A stretch of 64,000 nucleotides of DNA from Brachybacterium massiliense (GCF_900184245.1 NZ_FXXB01000008.1:1178001-1242000); one strand, 5' to 3'. Counted from the stretch's first letter, positions 53,266 through 62,132 are shown. The notes: generated from the sequence alone by a model not told the origin. Numbers and translations: made by a program.

Positions 53266-54906
53266 GTGAGTGCATCGACCTCATCCGCCGGCGCCGCAGC
53301 GCCGAGCGCCGATCGCGGCGCCTTCTCCGGCCGCATCGCGTTCATCTTCGCCGCCATCGGCTCCGCCGTGGGCCTGGGCAACATCTGGCGCTTCCCCGCC
53401 GTGGCCTATGAGAACGGCGGCGGCGCGTTCATCCTGCCGTACCTGGTCGCGCTGCTGACCGCCGGCGTCCCGCTGCTGTTCCTGGACTACGCCCTGGGCC
53501 ACCGCTGGCGCGGCTCCGCCCCCGCCGCCTGGCGCCGCTTCACGCGCTGGACCGAGTTCATCGGCTGGTGGCAGGTGCTGATCGCCCTGATCATCGCGCT
53601 GTACTACGCGCTGATCCTGGCTTGGGCCACGAACTACACGATCTTCTCGCTCGACCAGCGCTGGGGCGATGACCCCGGGGCGTTCTTCGGCGAGTACACC
53701 AAGGCGCTCGGGGGCGCCGAGGCGACCGTCTCCTTCGACATCGTGCCCGCCGTGCTGATCTCGATGATCGTGGTGTGGCTCGCGGTGATCGTCGTGATGG
53801 CGCTCGGCGTGCAGAAGGGCATCTCTGCCAGCGCGGTCGTGTTCATCCCGCTGCTGGTGGTGATGTTCGTGATCCTGGTGGTGCGCTCGCTGTTCCTGCC
53901 CGGCGCGGTCGACGGCCTGGACGCCTTCTTCCAGCCCAACTGGGCCGCGCTGCTGGACCCGGGCGTGTGGATCGCCGCCTACGGGCAGATCTTCTTCTCG
54001 CTCTCGGTGGCTTTCGGCATCATGCTCACCTACTCCTCCTACCTGAAGAAGAAGACCGACCTCACCGGCTCCGGTCTGGTGGTGGGCTTCGCGAACTCGG
54101 GCTTCGAGATCCTGTGCGGCATCGGCGTGTTCTCGGCGCTGGGCTTCATGGCCCAGGCGCAGGGCGTGGCGATCGACGAGGTCGTCACCTCCGGCGTGGG
54201 CCTGGCCTTCATCGCCTTCCCCACCATCATCTCCGAGGCCCCGGCCGGTGCGCTGATCGGCGTGCTGTTCTTCGGCTCCCTGGTGCTCGCAGGCTTCACC
54301 TCCCTGATCTCGATCGTCGAGGTGGTCATCGCCGCGGTCCAGGACAAGTTCGGCCTGGCCCGCCTCTCCGCGACCCTCCTGGTCAGCGTGCCGATGGCCG
54401 TGGTCTCCGTGGTGCTGTTCTCGACCACGATGGGCCTGCCGCTGCTGGACGTGATGGACAAGTGGGTCAACGAGTACGGGATCGTCGCCGCCGCGGCGGT
54501 GTCCACGCTGATCGTCTCCTACGCGGTGCGAGGCCTGCCCACGCTGCGCGATCACCTCAACCATCGCGGCAGCTTCCCGGTGGGGCGCCTGTGGATGGTG
54601 TTCGTGGCCGTGATCGCCCCGGTGGTGCTCGGCGTCTCGCTGGTGCTGTCCACCATCAGCCTGCTCACCGCCGAGGGCACCTACGAGGGCTACCCCGGCT
54701 GGTTCGTGCTGGTGTTCGGCTGGCTGATGGCGATCGGTCTGGTGGTGGTCGCGATCGGGCTCTCCCTGATCCCGTGGCCCGCCGGCTCGAACCTCTACAA
54801 GGCCGACTCCGACGGCGACCCGATCGCTCCGGAGGCCGTGGCCGGCAAGGGTCTGGTCATCGTGCCCGAGGCCGAGTCCCCGCACGAGCTGCGCTCAGCC
54901 CCGTGA
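53266..54906 (+). CDS. metP: sodium-dependent NSS transporter, large subunit (MetP type)
   Basis: Neurotransmitter:sodium symporter family (546 aa, 11-12 helices), which brings in methionine or alanine with Na+. The helix-1 motif AIGSAVGLGNIWRFPAVAYE is the Na+/substrate site, GGGAFILPYLVALLTAGVPL the next helix. GTG 53266 with GGAGG upstream is the start. It is followed after 75 bp by a small hydrophobic partner gene, as with MetPS of Corynebacterium glutamicum. The substrate is assumed from that pairing. Confidence 0.92.
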   Translation: MSASTSSAGAAAPSADRGAFSGRIAFIFAAIGSAVGLGNIWRFPAVAYENGGGAFILPYLVALLTAGVPLLFLDYALGHRWRGSAPAAWRRFTRWTEFIGWWQVLIALIIALYYALILAWATNYTIFSLDQRWGDDPGAFFGEYTKALGGAEATVSFDIVPAVLISMIVVWLAVIVVMALGVQKGISASAVVFIPLLVVMFVILVVRSLFLPGAVDGLDAFFQPNWAALLDPGVWIAAYGQIFFSLSVAFGIMLTYSSYLKKKTDLTGSGLVVGFANSGFEILCGIGVFSALGFMAQAQGVAIDEVVTSGVGLAFIAFPTIISEAPAGALIGVLFFGSLVLAGFTSLISIVEVVIAAVQDKFGLARLSATLLVSVPMAVVSVVLFSTTMGLPLLDVMDKWVNEYGIVAAAAVSTLIVSYAVRGLPTLRDHLNHRGSFPVGRLWMVFVAVIAPVVLGVSLVLSTISLLTAEGTYEGYPGWFVLVFGWLMAIGLVVVAIGLSLIPWPAGSNLYKADSDGDPIAPEAVAGKGLVIVPEAESPHELRSAP

Positions 54907-54981
54907 CCGGGCAGGGGCCGACCCGCACCGGCCGGCCCCTGCCCCGCCAGTCCTTCCTCCCCTCACCCACCAGGAGTGATC

Positions 54982-55089
54982 ATGTCCTTCGCCTCCATCG
55001 TCATGATGATCGTTGCGATCGCCACCGTCTGGGGCGGCCTCGCCGCCGCCATCGTCAACCTGCGCCGTCACCCGGAGAACGACGACTGA
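54982..55089 (+). CDS. metS: NSS transporter small subunit (MetS type), 35 aa
   Basis: A 35-residue membrane peptide, MSFASIVMMIVAIATVWGG, continuing LAAAIVNLRRHPENDD. One helix and a charged C-terminus match the small subunit of the MetPS-type methionine/alanine importer, which is needed for activity of the large subunit. AGGAG lies 7 bases before the ATG. It is too short for most gene callers. Confidence 0.9.
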   Translation: MSFASIVMMIVAIATVWGGLAAAIVNLRRHPENDD

Positions 55090-55140
55090 CCTGAGCCGCG
55101 GCCGGTCCGGGCTGGCCCCGGCCCCGGCCCGGTCCTGCCC

Positions 55141-55210
55141 CCACCCAGAAATGAAGCCCAGGGACCGATGTGTGATCGCGCATCGGTCCCTGGGCTTCAT
55201 TTCTGGGTGG
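55141..55210. repeat. palindromic repeat family C, copy 1 (30-bp perfect arms)
   Basis: Arms of 30 bp, from CCACCCAGAAATGAAGCCC to its complement, are perfect around loop TGTGATCGCG. It follows the metS stop by 51 bp and is convergent with ecfT, so a strong bidirectional terminator or a mobile palindromic element are possible. A related, decayed copy lies at 49829. Confidence 0.9.
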
Positions 55211-55224
55211 CAGCGCGGCGGGGC

Positions 55225-55272
55225 AGCTGGACGGCTGGACAGCTGGACGGCTGGACAGCTGGACGGCTGGAC
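55225..55272. repeat. three perfect 16-bp tandem repeats
   Basis: AGCTGGACGGCTGGAC occurs three times without change directly after palindrome C1. Part of the 55090-55481 gap, which holds repeats (C1, this one, B5) and no gene. Confidence 0.85.
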
Positions 55273-55301
55273 CGGGGTCGCCGCCCGGCCATGCTCGGGG
55301 C

Positions 55302-55377
55302 GTGTCGTCCGCGGGCCTATGGCAGCACTCACTGGTCATATCGCCAGTGCGTGCTGCCATAGGCCCGTACTCGTCAT
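55302..55377. repeat. palindromic repeat family B, copy 5
   Basis: Inner arms of 23 bp (GGGCCTATGGCAGCAC... and its complement, one mismatch) around TCATATCG, with outer elements GTGTCGTCC and GTACTCGTCAT that match the family ends. It lies 105 bp beyond the ecfT stop on the side facing metS. Confidence 0.8.
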
Positions 55378-55481
55378 CTCACCGTGCACCGGCCAGGACC
55401 TTGGGGATCGAGAAACTGCCAGGGCCGTGGAGTTCCGCGCACCGGACGGGGCCGCAGTCCCGCGCCGCGCTCCCCGCCCCC

Positions 55482-56309
55482 TCACCGGTGCAGCGGGAAC
55501 TGCGCGCCCAGCCAGTAGGCGCCGATCACGGTCAGCGCGGTCGCGGCGAGCACGGCCACGTCCAGGCCCGTTACCCTCAGGTAGGCCAGGCGCAGGGTGC
55601 GGCCTGCGGGGTTGGACGCCCCGTAGGTGAAGCCGCGGGTCTCGAGCGCCTCGACCGTGGTGCGCACGTTCTTGGCGGTGTTGAGCATGATCGGGTAGAA
55701 CGCGGTCACCGCCATCACGCACCACTGCCACACCACGCGCCAGCCCAGCAGCCCGCGCCGCTCGGGCGGGGCGTGGCGCAGCCGCTGTCCCTCGAACACG
55801 GTGACGTACTCGTCCACCAGGATCGGCAGCATCCGGTACCCGTAGCTGACCCCGAAGGCGAGCAGCTCGGGGGCGCGCAGCGCGAGCAGGGCGTCGGAGA
55901 GCTTCTCGGGGTCCAGGGACACGAAGGCCGCCATCGACGCCATCGAGACGGCGCCGAGCTTGAGGTTCAGCTCGGCGAGCGCGATCAGCGTGGTCAGGTC
56001 GCCGCCGAACAGGAAGGCGGCGACGAACAGGGCGATCACGTCCGCACCGAGCCCGATCACGAACAGGCCCAGCACGAGCGGGCCCACCCGGGCGAGGATC
56101 ACCGAGACCACGCCGAGCACGAAGAAGCCGATCAGCACGGTGAGGTTGTGGGTGAACCAGGGCGCGATCGCCATCACCAGGTACCAGGCGATGACCATGC
56201 GCGGGTCCATGCGGGCGAAGAGTCCGCCGCGGGTGGAGTAGGCGGTGCGCAGCAACTCCAGGCGCACCCAGTCGACGCTGAGCACGTCATGGGTCTTGCG
56301 GGCCATCAT
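55482..56309 (-). CDS. ecfT: ECF transporter membrane component EcfT
   Basis: Scaffold membrane protein (275 aa, five or more helices) that joins ATPase and substrate-binding components in energy-coupling-factor vitamin or metal importers. The CbiQ/EcfT family region includes ARMDPRMVIAWYLVMAIAPW and the coupling helix with ALETRGFTYGAS (the Ala-Arg-Gly motif). The ATGATG start overlaps the ATPase stop. It is the last gene of the module HAD-HAD-S / EcfA / EcfT. Confidence 0.9.
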   Translation of the reverse strand: MMARKTHDVLSVDWVRLELLRTAYSTRGGLFARMDPRMVIAWYLVMAIAPWFTHNLTVLIGFFVLGVVSVILARVGPLVLGLFVIGLGADVIALFVAAFLFGGDLTTLIALAELNLKLGAVSMASMAAFVSLDPEKLSDALLALRAPELLAFGVSYGYRMLPILVDEYVTVFEGQRLRHAPPERRGLLGWRVVWQWCVMAVTAFYPIMLNTAKNVRTTVEALETRGFTYGASNPAGRTLRLAYLRVTGLDVAVLAATALTVIGAYWLGAQFPLHR

Positions 56310-58120
56310 CGCTCCTGGGGATCTGAGGTGAGGGCGGGCAGGTCGAGCCGGGTGCGCAGCTCCGCGGCGGTCAGCGGCAGCGGGTCCAGGCCCAGCTGGT
56401 GGGCGATGCGGGCGGCCTGCGGCGGGACCAGACGGGCCTGGGCGGTGAGCTCGGGACGGGAGAACAGCTCGCGCGGGGTGAGGTCGGCGAGCACGCGGCC
56501 CTGGTCCAGCACGATCACGCGGCTGGCCCAGGAGGCCACGAGCTCCATGTCGTGGGTGGCGACCACGGCGCAGCGCACGGTCTCGGCGAGGGAGTCGAGC
56601 ATCCCGGTGACGTCGTGGCGGGAGCGCACGTCCAGGCTCGAGGTGGGCTCGTCGAGCAACAGCAGGGTGGGCCGCATCGCGAGGCCGATGGCGATGGTGG
56701 CGCGGCGCTGCTGGCCGCCGGAGAGCGTGCGACCGTCGCGCGCGGCGAGCTGGTCCAGCCCCACCCGCGTGATCACCTCGTCGACCCGCGCCTCGGCGTC
56801 CGGCACCCTGCGGCCGGTGGGGAACAGGGCGACGTCGGCCCGCACGGTGTCCTTGAGGAACATCTGCTGGGGGTGCTGGTAGAGGTAGGCGACGTGGTCG
56901 GAGAGCCGTGCTGCGGAGCGGGAGCGGGTGTCGATCCCGTCCACGGTGACGGTGCCCTGGCGGGGCACGATCAGGCCGGTCAGCAGCTTCATCAGGGTGG
57001 TCTTGCCGGCGCCGTTGGTGCCCACCAGCGCGATCCGCTCCCCCGCCCGCAGGTCGAGGTCGAGGTCCACCAGCACGGGGGCGAGGTCGCCGGCGACGGT
57101 GCGATAGCCGTGGTGGATGCCGCGCAGCGTGGCGACCGGGTCCCCGGTCTCCGCACCCGTCGGCCGCGAGTCCGCCGTCGGCCACGAACCCGCCGTCGGC
57201 TCGGGCCCGGCAGCGCGCTCCCTCACATGCGGCCGCAGCGCCGTCACCGCGGAGGGCACGTCGAGTGCCACGCTCTCCTCGCCCACCGCGGCGGTGAGCG
57301 AGACCGCGTCGGGCGCGGGGATGCCGTGGGCCTCGAGGTCGCCGTGGCGGTCCATCGCGTCCTGCACGCCCAGGTGCCACACGGGGGCGCCGTCGGCCAT
57401 CAGCACCACCGAGCGGGCGAACTCGGCGATGAACTCGGCGTGGTGCTCGATCGCGATCACGGTGATGCCGTGCTCCTGGTTCAGGGCACGCAGGCGCAGG
57501 TAGATCTCACGGGCGCGGGCCGGGTCGAGCTCGGCCACGGGCTCGTCCACCACGATCACCTCGGGCCGCATCGCGAGCACCGCGGCGAGGGCCACCAGGT
57601 GTGCCTGCCCGCCGGAGAGCTGCCAGACGAAGCTGTCGCGCAGGTGGGAGATGCCCAGCTGCTCGAGCGCCTCCTCGGTGCGCTCGCGGTAGTCCTGGTG
57701 CCCGAAGTTCAACGGCCCGAAGGCGACCTCGTCGCGGACCGTCGGCCGCACCAGCTGGTTCTGGAAGTCCTGGTAGACGTAGCCCACGCGGCTCGAGAGC
57801 TCCGCGACGGAGGAGTCCCAGGTGTCGATCCCGTTCACGTGCACGGAGCCGGCGAAGTCCCCGTTCCAGTAGTGCGGGACCAGGCCGTTGAAGGTCTTGC
57901 ACAGGGTGGTCTTGGCAGAGCCGTTGCCCCCGACCACCGCCACGAAGTCGCCTCGTTCGATCGTGAGATCGACGTTGCGCAGCGTGTCGCGGTCCGCCCC
58001 GGGATAGCGGAAGGACAGGTCCTTCACGACGATCACGGGATCGACGGGTGTGCCGTCCCCGGGCGCGGAGGCCACGGGCGCGGTGGCCTCAGGGGCGGTG
58101 GTCGGGGGCGCGGTCTGCAT
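56306..58120 (-). CDS. ECF transporter ATPase, two fused ATP-binding domains
   Basis: Tandem ABC ATPase (604 aa) that replaces the usual EcfA1/EcfA2 pair. Domain 1 (about residues 25-250): Walker A VVGGNGSAKTTLCKTF, where the Gly before Lys is Ala, signature LSGGQAHLVAL and Walker B VIVVDEPVAELDPAR. Domain 2 (about 330-560): Walker A LVGTNGAGKTTLMKLL, signature LSGGQQRRATIAIGL and Walker B LLLLDEPTSSLDVRS. The linker is Pro/Gly-rich. It starts 42 bp after the HAD-S gene and overlaps ecfT; the three form one operon. Confidence 0.92.
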   Translation of the reverse strand: MQTAPPTTAPEATAPVASAPGDGTPVDPVIVVKDLSFRYPGADRDTLRNVDLTIERGDFVAVVGGNGSAKTTLCKTFNGLVPHYWNGDFAGSVHVNGIDTWDSSVAELSSRVGYVYQDFQNQLVRPTVRDEVAFGPLNFGHQDYRERTEEALEQLGISHLRDSFVWQLSGGQAHLVALAAVLAMRPEVIVVDEPVAELDPARAREIYLRLRALNQEHGITVIAIEHHAEFIAEFARSVVLMADGAPVWHLGVQDAMDRHGDLEAHGIPAPDAVSLTAAVGEESVALDVPSAVTALRPHVRERAAGPEPTAGSWPTADSRPTGAETGDPVATLRGIHHGYRTVAGDLAPVLVDLDLDLRAGERIALVGTNGAGKTTLMKLLTGLIVPRQGTVTVDGIDTRSRSAARLSDHVAYLYQHPQQMFLKDTVRADVALFPTGRRVPDAEARVDEVITRVGLDQLAARDGRTLSGGQQRRATIAIGLAMRPTLLLLDEPTSSLDVRSRHDVTGMLDSLAETVRCAVVATHDMELVASWASRVIVLDQGRVLADLTPRELFSRPELTAQARLVPPQAARIAHQLGLDPLPLTAAELRTRLDLPALTSDPQER

Positions 58121-58162
58121 GATGCTCCTGGTCGGCTCGGCTCGTCCGGGGTATCCGGCGCC

Positions 58163-60778
58163 TCAGCGCTCGGTCTCCGCGTCCCGGGAGGCTCCGGGGG
58201 TGGTGCGGGAGAGGCGGAACAGGGCCAGGGCGACCACCATCACCAGCACGATCGCGGCGACGGAGACGAGCAGGAACCAGTTGCCGAAGCGGTCCAGGAA
58301 GTCCGGCTCCCAGGCGCCGGCGCTGAGGTCGAAGGCCTCGAGGAAGGCGAAGCCGAAGGACGCGATCGCCAGCAGCAGCGCGAAGCCCACGAACAGTGGG
58401 GTCCGGGGCGCATCGCCGGGGATCGGCTCGCCGGGCACGCGCGGACGCATCCCCATCAGCGGCTCGATCTTGCCGTGCAGGGCGGGGATCAGCCAGATCG
58501 CGGGGATCGCGCCGAGCAGGATGCCGCTCATGATCACGTCCACGCCGAGGCCCAAGATCTCCAGGGTCAGCACCGATTCGGGCAGCCCCTCGACGTACTC
58601 GGCGTCCTCGACGCCGATCCACACCTTGCCGAGGTCCACCACGGCGGAGAGGATCTTGTCGATGAGGATGATCGCGACCGCGCCGATCGCGATCTGGAGG
58701 CGATTGCGGGGATTGCGCACGAGCGAGCCGCCGACGTAGATCGCGAGGAACATCTGCAGGTAGCCCTCGATCTCGGCGAGGCCGGAGAAGTCACCCATCA
58801 GCAGGTCGGTGAACACGATCTCGCCCAGCGGTGCGCCGAGCGCAGCCCAGAACGGGGACAGCAGCGCCGCCATCGCGAGCGGCACGAAGATCATGTTGGA
58901 CACGGAGATGTCCACGGGCCCGATCGAGGGGTCCGGGACGATCTCGAGGATGATGTTCGACAGCCCGAACAGGGACATCGACAGCACGAACACCATCAGC
59001 TTCTGGGAGGTGGTCAGCTCGGTGCGGCGCACGCCGTCGACGACGCCGCGCAGGCGGCCGCGGCGCTGGTCGTCGGCGGGCGGGGCGGGGATCTGGGTGG
59101 ACATGGTCAGCATCGCGGCGAGCACACTGATGACCTGGTCGGGGGAATCGAGCACGTGGTCGGCGTCGCCGCTGGTCAGTGCGGCCTCGAGGGTCTCGTC
59201 GGAGTCCTTGCCGCCGCGCAGCAGGCAGATGGTGCCGATGCCGGCGTCGCGGCCTCCGCGACCGTCGTTCAGGGCCTTGTCGCCCACGTAGACGACGTCG
59301 GCCCGGTCGGTCTCGAGCCCGGCGAGGGCGGCCTCGAAGATCGCGCCGCCGGGCTTGCGCACCCCGATCTCGTCGGAGTACGCGGCGGGGCCGATCATCG
59401 CGGCCAGGCCGTAGCGGGCGAGGATCTCGCGCACGCCGCGGCCGGAGATGGTGTTCGAGACGATGCCTACCACGATCCCGTTCTCGTGGCACCAGCGGAT
59501 CAGCTCGAGCGCACCGGGGCGCGGGGCGGGCAGGTTCTTGTTCCGGTGCAGGAGCAGGGACAGCTGCGCGCCCTCGAGCCGGAGGGCGGCGCGCAGCGGG
59601 GCGGGCAGTTCGGCGCCGACGAGGTCGCCCCAGAGCATCGCCGGGTCGATCTCCTCGTGCCGGTGGGCGGGGTCGGCGGAGGCGTCGCGGGCCCGCTTGC
59701 GGGCGCGGTGGCGGTCCCAGCCCTCGGCCGCGGCGCGCTCGGCGGTCTCGAGGTCGATCGGGTGGCCGATGCGCTGCGAGAGCGCAACGATCCGGGCGGC
59801 GACCTCGGTGAAGCGCTGCGGGTTCGGGGTGGACAGGGTGATCACGCCGCCGTGGTCCAGCAGCAGGGCGGGGCGTCGGTCAGGGGCGATCGACGGGCCC
59901 GCGCCGCTGCGCGGCGCCGGCTCGCTGTCGAGCGCCTCGCGCAGCGGCTCGAGCAGCCCCTCCGGGGTCTCGAGCACGAGGTCGGGCACGTCGGTGATGC
60001 GGAAGGGAGGGTTGTCGGTACGGCGGTCGCGGGTGATCACCACGGCGCCCACGCCCGCGCGGCGCCCGGCGACCACGTCGCGATCCAGGGTGTCCCCCAC
60101 GTACCAGGTCTGAGCGGGGGTGACGCCGAGCGCCTCGGTGGCCAGGTGGATCATGTCCGGATGGGGTTTGCGGATCCCCACCTCGTCGGAGTAGATCTGC
60201 ACCCCGAAGTGCTCGGCCAGTCCGAGGCTGTCCAGGATCGTGCGGTGGGCGCGGCCGGAGTGGGCATTGGAGACGATCCCGAGCCGGATCCCGCGGGTGG
60301 TGCACTCGGTGAGCAGCTCGGCGATGCCGGGGCGCGGATGATGCTCGGCGACCAGCGGCGCCATCACGGCGAGCAGCTCCTGGGCGTCGAGCGCGAGGGC
60401 GCTGCGCACCGTCGGCGCGAGGTCGGCGAGCAGGAAGTCCTCGACGATCTCGCGCGGGGCGAGCTCGCGCGGGGCCAGGCGCCGGCTGGCGGCGTTCTTC
60501 CACAGCGACAGCGCGGAGCGGCCCACCCGCAGGGAGTCCTCGACCTCGGCGGTCTCGAGCTCGGCGCCGACGGCGCGGGCGCGCTCGACCACGATCTCCG
60601 CAAGCTCCCGCGCCCAGCTCAGGCGGGAGGTGGTGGAGATGACCACGCCGCCGAAGTCCAGCAGCAGTGCGCGCGGCGCCGGGAGGGCGGGATGCTCGCC
60701 GCCGGGCCGCGTCGCCTCGAGGCAGCCGGGCCCGGTGGGGGTGGGGCCCGGCTGCGGGGTGCGAGGCGCAGTGCTCAC
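58163..60778 (-). CDS. fusion of two HAD hydrolase domains and an ECF S-like membrane domain
   Basis: An 871-aa protein with three parts. HAD domain 1 (about 37-270): motif I LLLDFGGVV (D41), motif II GIVSNAHSG, motif III RKPHPD (K204) and motif IV YVGDTLDRD. HAD domain 2 (about 303-545): LLLDHGGVI (D308), GIVSNTISG, VRKPGG (K475) and YVGDKALND. In both the residue two after the nucleophile is Gly, not the usual Asp. Residues 590-871 are membrane-embedded (FVLSMSLFGLSNIILEIVPD and six or more helices), resembling an ECF substrate-binding component. The start is GTG 60778, with GGAGAG upstream. An internal ATG at 59104 could give a separate membrane protein. First gene of the ECF operon. Confidence 0.8.
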   Translation of the reverse strand: MSTAPRTPQPGPTPTGPGCLEATRPGGEHPALPAPRALLLDFGGVVISTTSRLSWARELAEIVVERARAVGAELETAEVEDSLRVGRSALSLWKNAASRRLAPRELAPREIVEDFLLADLAPTVRSALALDAQELLAVMAPLVAEHHPRPGIAELLTECTTRGIRLGIVSNAHSGRAHRTILDSLGLAEHFGVQIYSDEVGIRKPHPDMIHLATEALGVTPAQTWYVGDTLDRDVVAGRRAGVGAVVITRDRRTDNPPFRITDVPDLVLETPEGLLEPLREALDSEPAPRSGAGPSIAPDRRPALLLDHGGVITLSTPNPQRFTEVAARIVALSQRIGHPIDLETAERAAAEGWDRHRARKRARDASADPAHRHEEIDPAMLWGDLVGAELPAPLRAALRLEGAQLSLLLHRNKNLPAPRPGALELIRWCHENGIVVGIVSNTISGRGVREILARYGLAAMIGPAAYSDEIGVRKPGGAIFEAALAGLETDRADVVYVGDKALNDGRGGRDAGIGTICLLRGGKDSDETLEAALTSGDADHVLDSPDQVISVLAAMLTMSTQIPAPPADDQRRGRLRGVVDGVRRTELTTSQKLMVFVLSMSLFGLSNIILEIVPDPSIGPVDISVSNMIFVPLAMAALLSPFWAALGAPLGEIVFTDLLMGDFSGLAEIEGYLQMFLAIYVGGSLVRNPRNRLQIAIGAVAIILIDKILSAVVDLGKVWIGVEDAEYVEGLPESVLTLEILGLGVDVIMSGILLGAIPAIWLIPALHGKIEPLMGMRPRVPGEPIPGDAPRTPLFVGFALLLAIASFGFAFLEAFDLSAGAWEPDFLDRFGNWFLLVSVAAIVLVMVVALALFRLSRTTPGASRDAETER

Positions 60779-60900
60779 GTCTCTCCGATCTGGAAGGGGG
60801 CGAGGCCGGGGGTTCCGACGTCGCACCAGCCACGCTAGGAAGGAAGCCCGGGCACCCCGTGAACTCTCGGTGAACCTCCCGCCACACCTTCGGCTCGGGC

Positions 60901-60914
60901 ACTGAAACTCTTCA
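60901..60914. promoter_or_regulatory. possible LacI-type operator
   Basis: CTGAAACTCTTCAG has 5-bp perfect arms around a 4-base centre, 44 bp before the LacI-family gene and 122 bp before the divergent HAD-S gene. Direct repeats GTGAAC-N5-GTGAAC lie 40 bp to the left. Confidence 0.4.
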
Positions 60915-60957
60915 GATCCCGAGGTCAGCGGGCGGTGCGGCCGTGTAGACCGGTGTC

Positions 60958-61971
60958 ATGGAGTCGGTGACGCTCGCGGATGTCGCCCGGGAGGCGGGGG
61001 TCTCCTCGGCGGCGGCGTCGATGGCGCTGAACGATCGTCCCGGGGTGGCTCGGGGCACCCGGGAGCGGGTGCTGCTCGCGGCGCGGCGGCTGGGATACCG
61101 CCGACGGGGCCGCGGCGCGGGACTGATCGGGGTGATCCCCACGGACCTCGGCAATCCGTACCACACCGATGTCATCGCCGGGATCGAGGCGGAGGCGGAG
61201 ACCCTCGGGCTCGGGGTGGTGATCGCCCATGGCCGGCGCGACAGCGACCATCTCGAACGCCAGCTGCAGCGCCTGCTCGACCTGGACGTGGACGGCATCG
61301 TCGCGGTCACCACGTGGCTGAGCCCGCACGCGCTCGAGCAGGCCGGGCGCACGGTGCCGGTGGTGGTGATCGGGCGGATGCAGGATGCGGTGCCGGGCAC
61401 CGACGCGGTGCGGAACCTGGACCAGGCCGGGGCGGCGCTCGCGGTGCGGCACCTGGTGGAGCGCGGCCACCGCCGCCTCGCGCACGTGACCCTGTCCACG
61501 CGGCCGGGGCCGGCGATGCGCAGGGCCGGCTTCCTCGCCGAGGCCGAACGGCTGGGGCTGCGCGAGAACGCGCAGGTGATCGGCCCGGAGTCCGCGAGCG
61601 AGGGCATCGACCTGCTGCTGCGGGCGCTGCGCCGGGGCGATCCCACCGCCCCCACCGCCGTGTTCGCGGCGAATGACATCGCAGCGGTGGAGGTGCTGCA
61701 CCGGGCCGCGGATCTGGGGGTCGAGGTGCCGGCCCGGCTGAGCGTGGTCGGCTACGACTCCTCCGCGGTCGCGCTCACCGTGCGCCCGCACCTGACCAGC
61801 GTGAACCAGCCCCGGCAGGAGATGGGGAAGCTCGCCGCGCAGATGCTGCGCGAGCGCCTGGCGGGACGGGACCACGACGCCTCGGCGAGCGTCGAGCCGG
61901 TGCTGCGGATCCGCGACTCGACCGGCCCGGGCCCCGCGCTGTCGGCGGGTGCTGCGGAGAGTGGAGTGTGA
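60958..61971 (+). CDS. LacI family transcriptional regulator
   Basis: Repressor of 337 aa: the LacI helix-turn-helix and hinge region VTLADVAREAGVSSAAASMA and LNDRPGVARGTRERVLLAAR, then the periplasmic-binding-protein-like sensor from LIGVIPTDLGNPYHTDVIAG to LVRPHLTSVNQPRQEMGKL (similar text here VRPHLTSVNQPRQEMGKLAA). It binds an unknown sugar-like effector. Divergent from the ECF module across a 180-bp gap, so it may control the module; a tRNA gene follows. Confidence 0.92.
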   Translation: MESVTLADVAREAGVSSAAASMALNDRPGVARGTRERVLLAARRLGYRRRGRGAGLIGVIPTDLGNPYHTDVIAGIEAEAETLGLGVVIAHGRRDSDHLERQLQRLLDLDVDGIVAVTTWLSPHALEQAGRTVPVVVIGRMQDAVPGTDAVRNLDQAGAALAVRHLVERGHRRLAHVTLSTRPGPAMRRAGFLAEAERLGLRENAQVIGPESASEGIDLLLRALRRGDPTAPTAVFAANDIAAVEVLHRAADLGVEVPARLSVVGYDSSAVALTVRPHLTSVNQPRQEMGKLAAQMLRERLAGRDHDASASVEPVLRIRDSTGPGPALSAGAAESGV

Positions 61972-62038
61972 CCTGCGCCCGCCCGGTTAGCGCGCATCCG
62001 GTGCGTCGGGTACTCTGATACCTGCTCTGAGGAGCGCT

Positions 62039-62123
62039 GGAGGATTCGCATAGCGGCCTAGTGCGCACGCCTGGAACGCGTGTTGGGTTAACGCCCTCGG
62101 GGGTTCAAATCCCCCATCCTCCG
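62039..62123 (+). tRNA. tRNA-Ser (anticodon GGA)
   Basis: Folds as a class II tRNA: acceptor stem GGAGGAT/ATCCTCC with discriminator G, anticodon stem-loop CACGC-CTGGAAC-GCGTG (anticodon GGA), a long variable arm and T-loop TTCAAAT closed by GGGGG/CCCCC. CCA is not encoded. A hairpin follows within 10 bases. Confidence 0.95.
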
Positions 62124-62132
62124 CCGCAAGAA

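Noticed and set aside
55141-55210. Simple transcription terminator only
   Set aside because: A partial copy exists 5 kb away, so it is better described as a repeat family that may also terminate transcription.
56399-60838. Very long open frame (1479 codons) on the plus strand across the ECF module
   Set aside because: It is the antisense of three well-supported genes; the protein is His/Gly/Arg-rich without any fold. High GC leaves such frames open.
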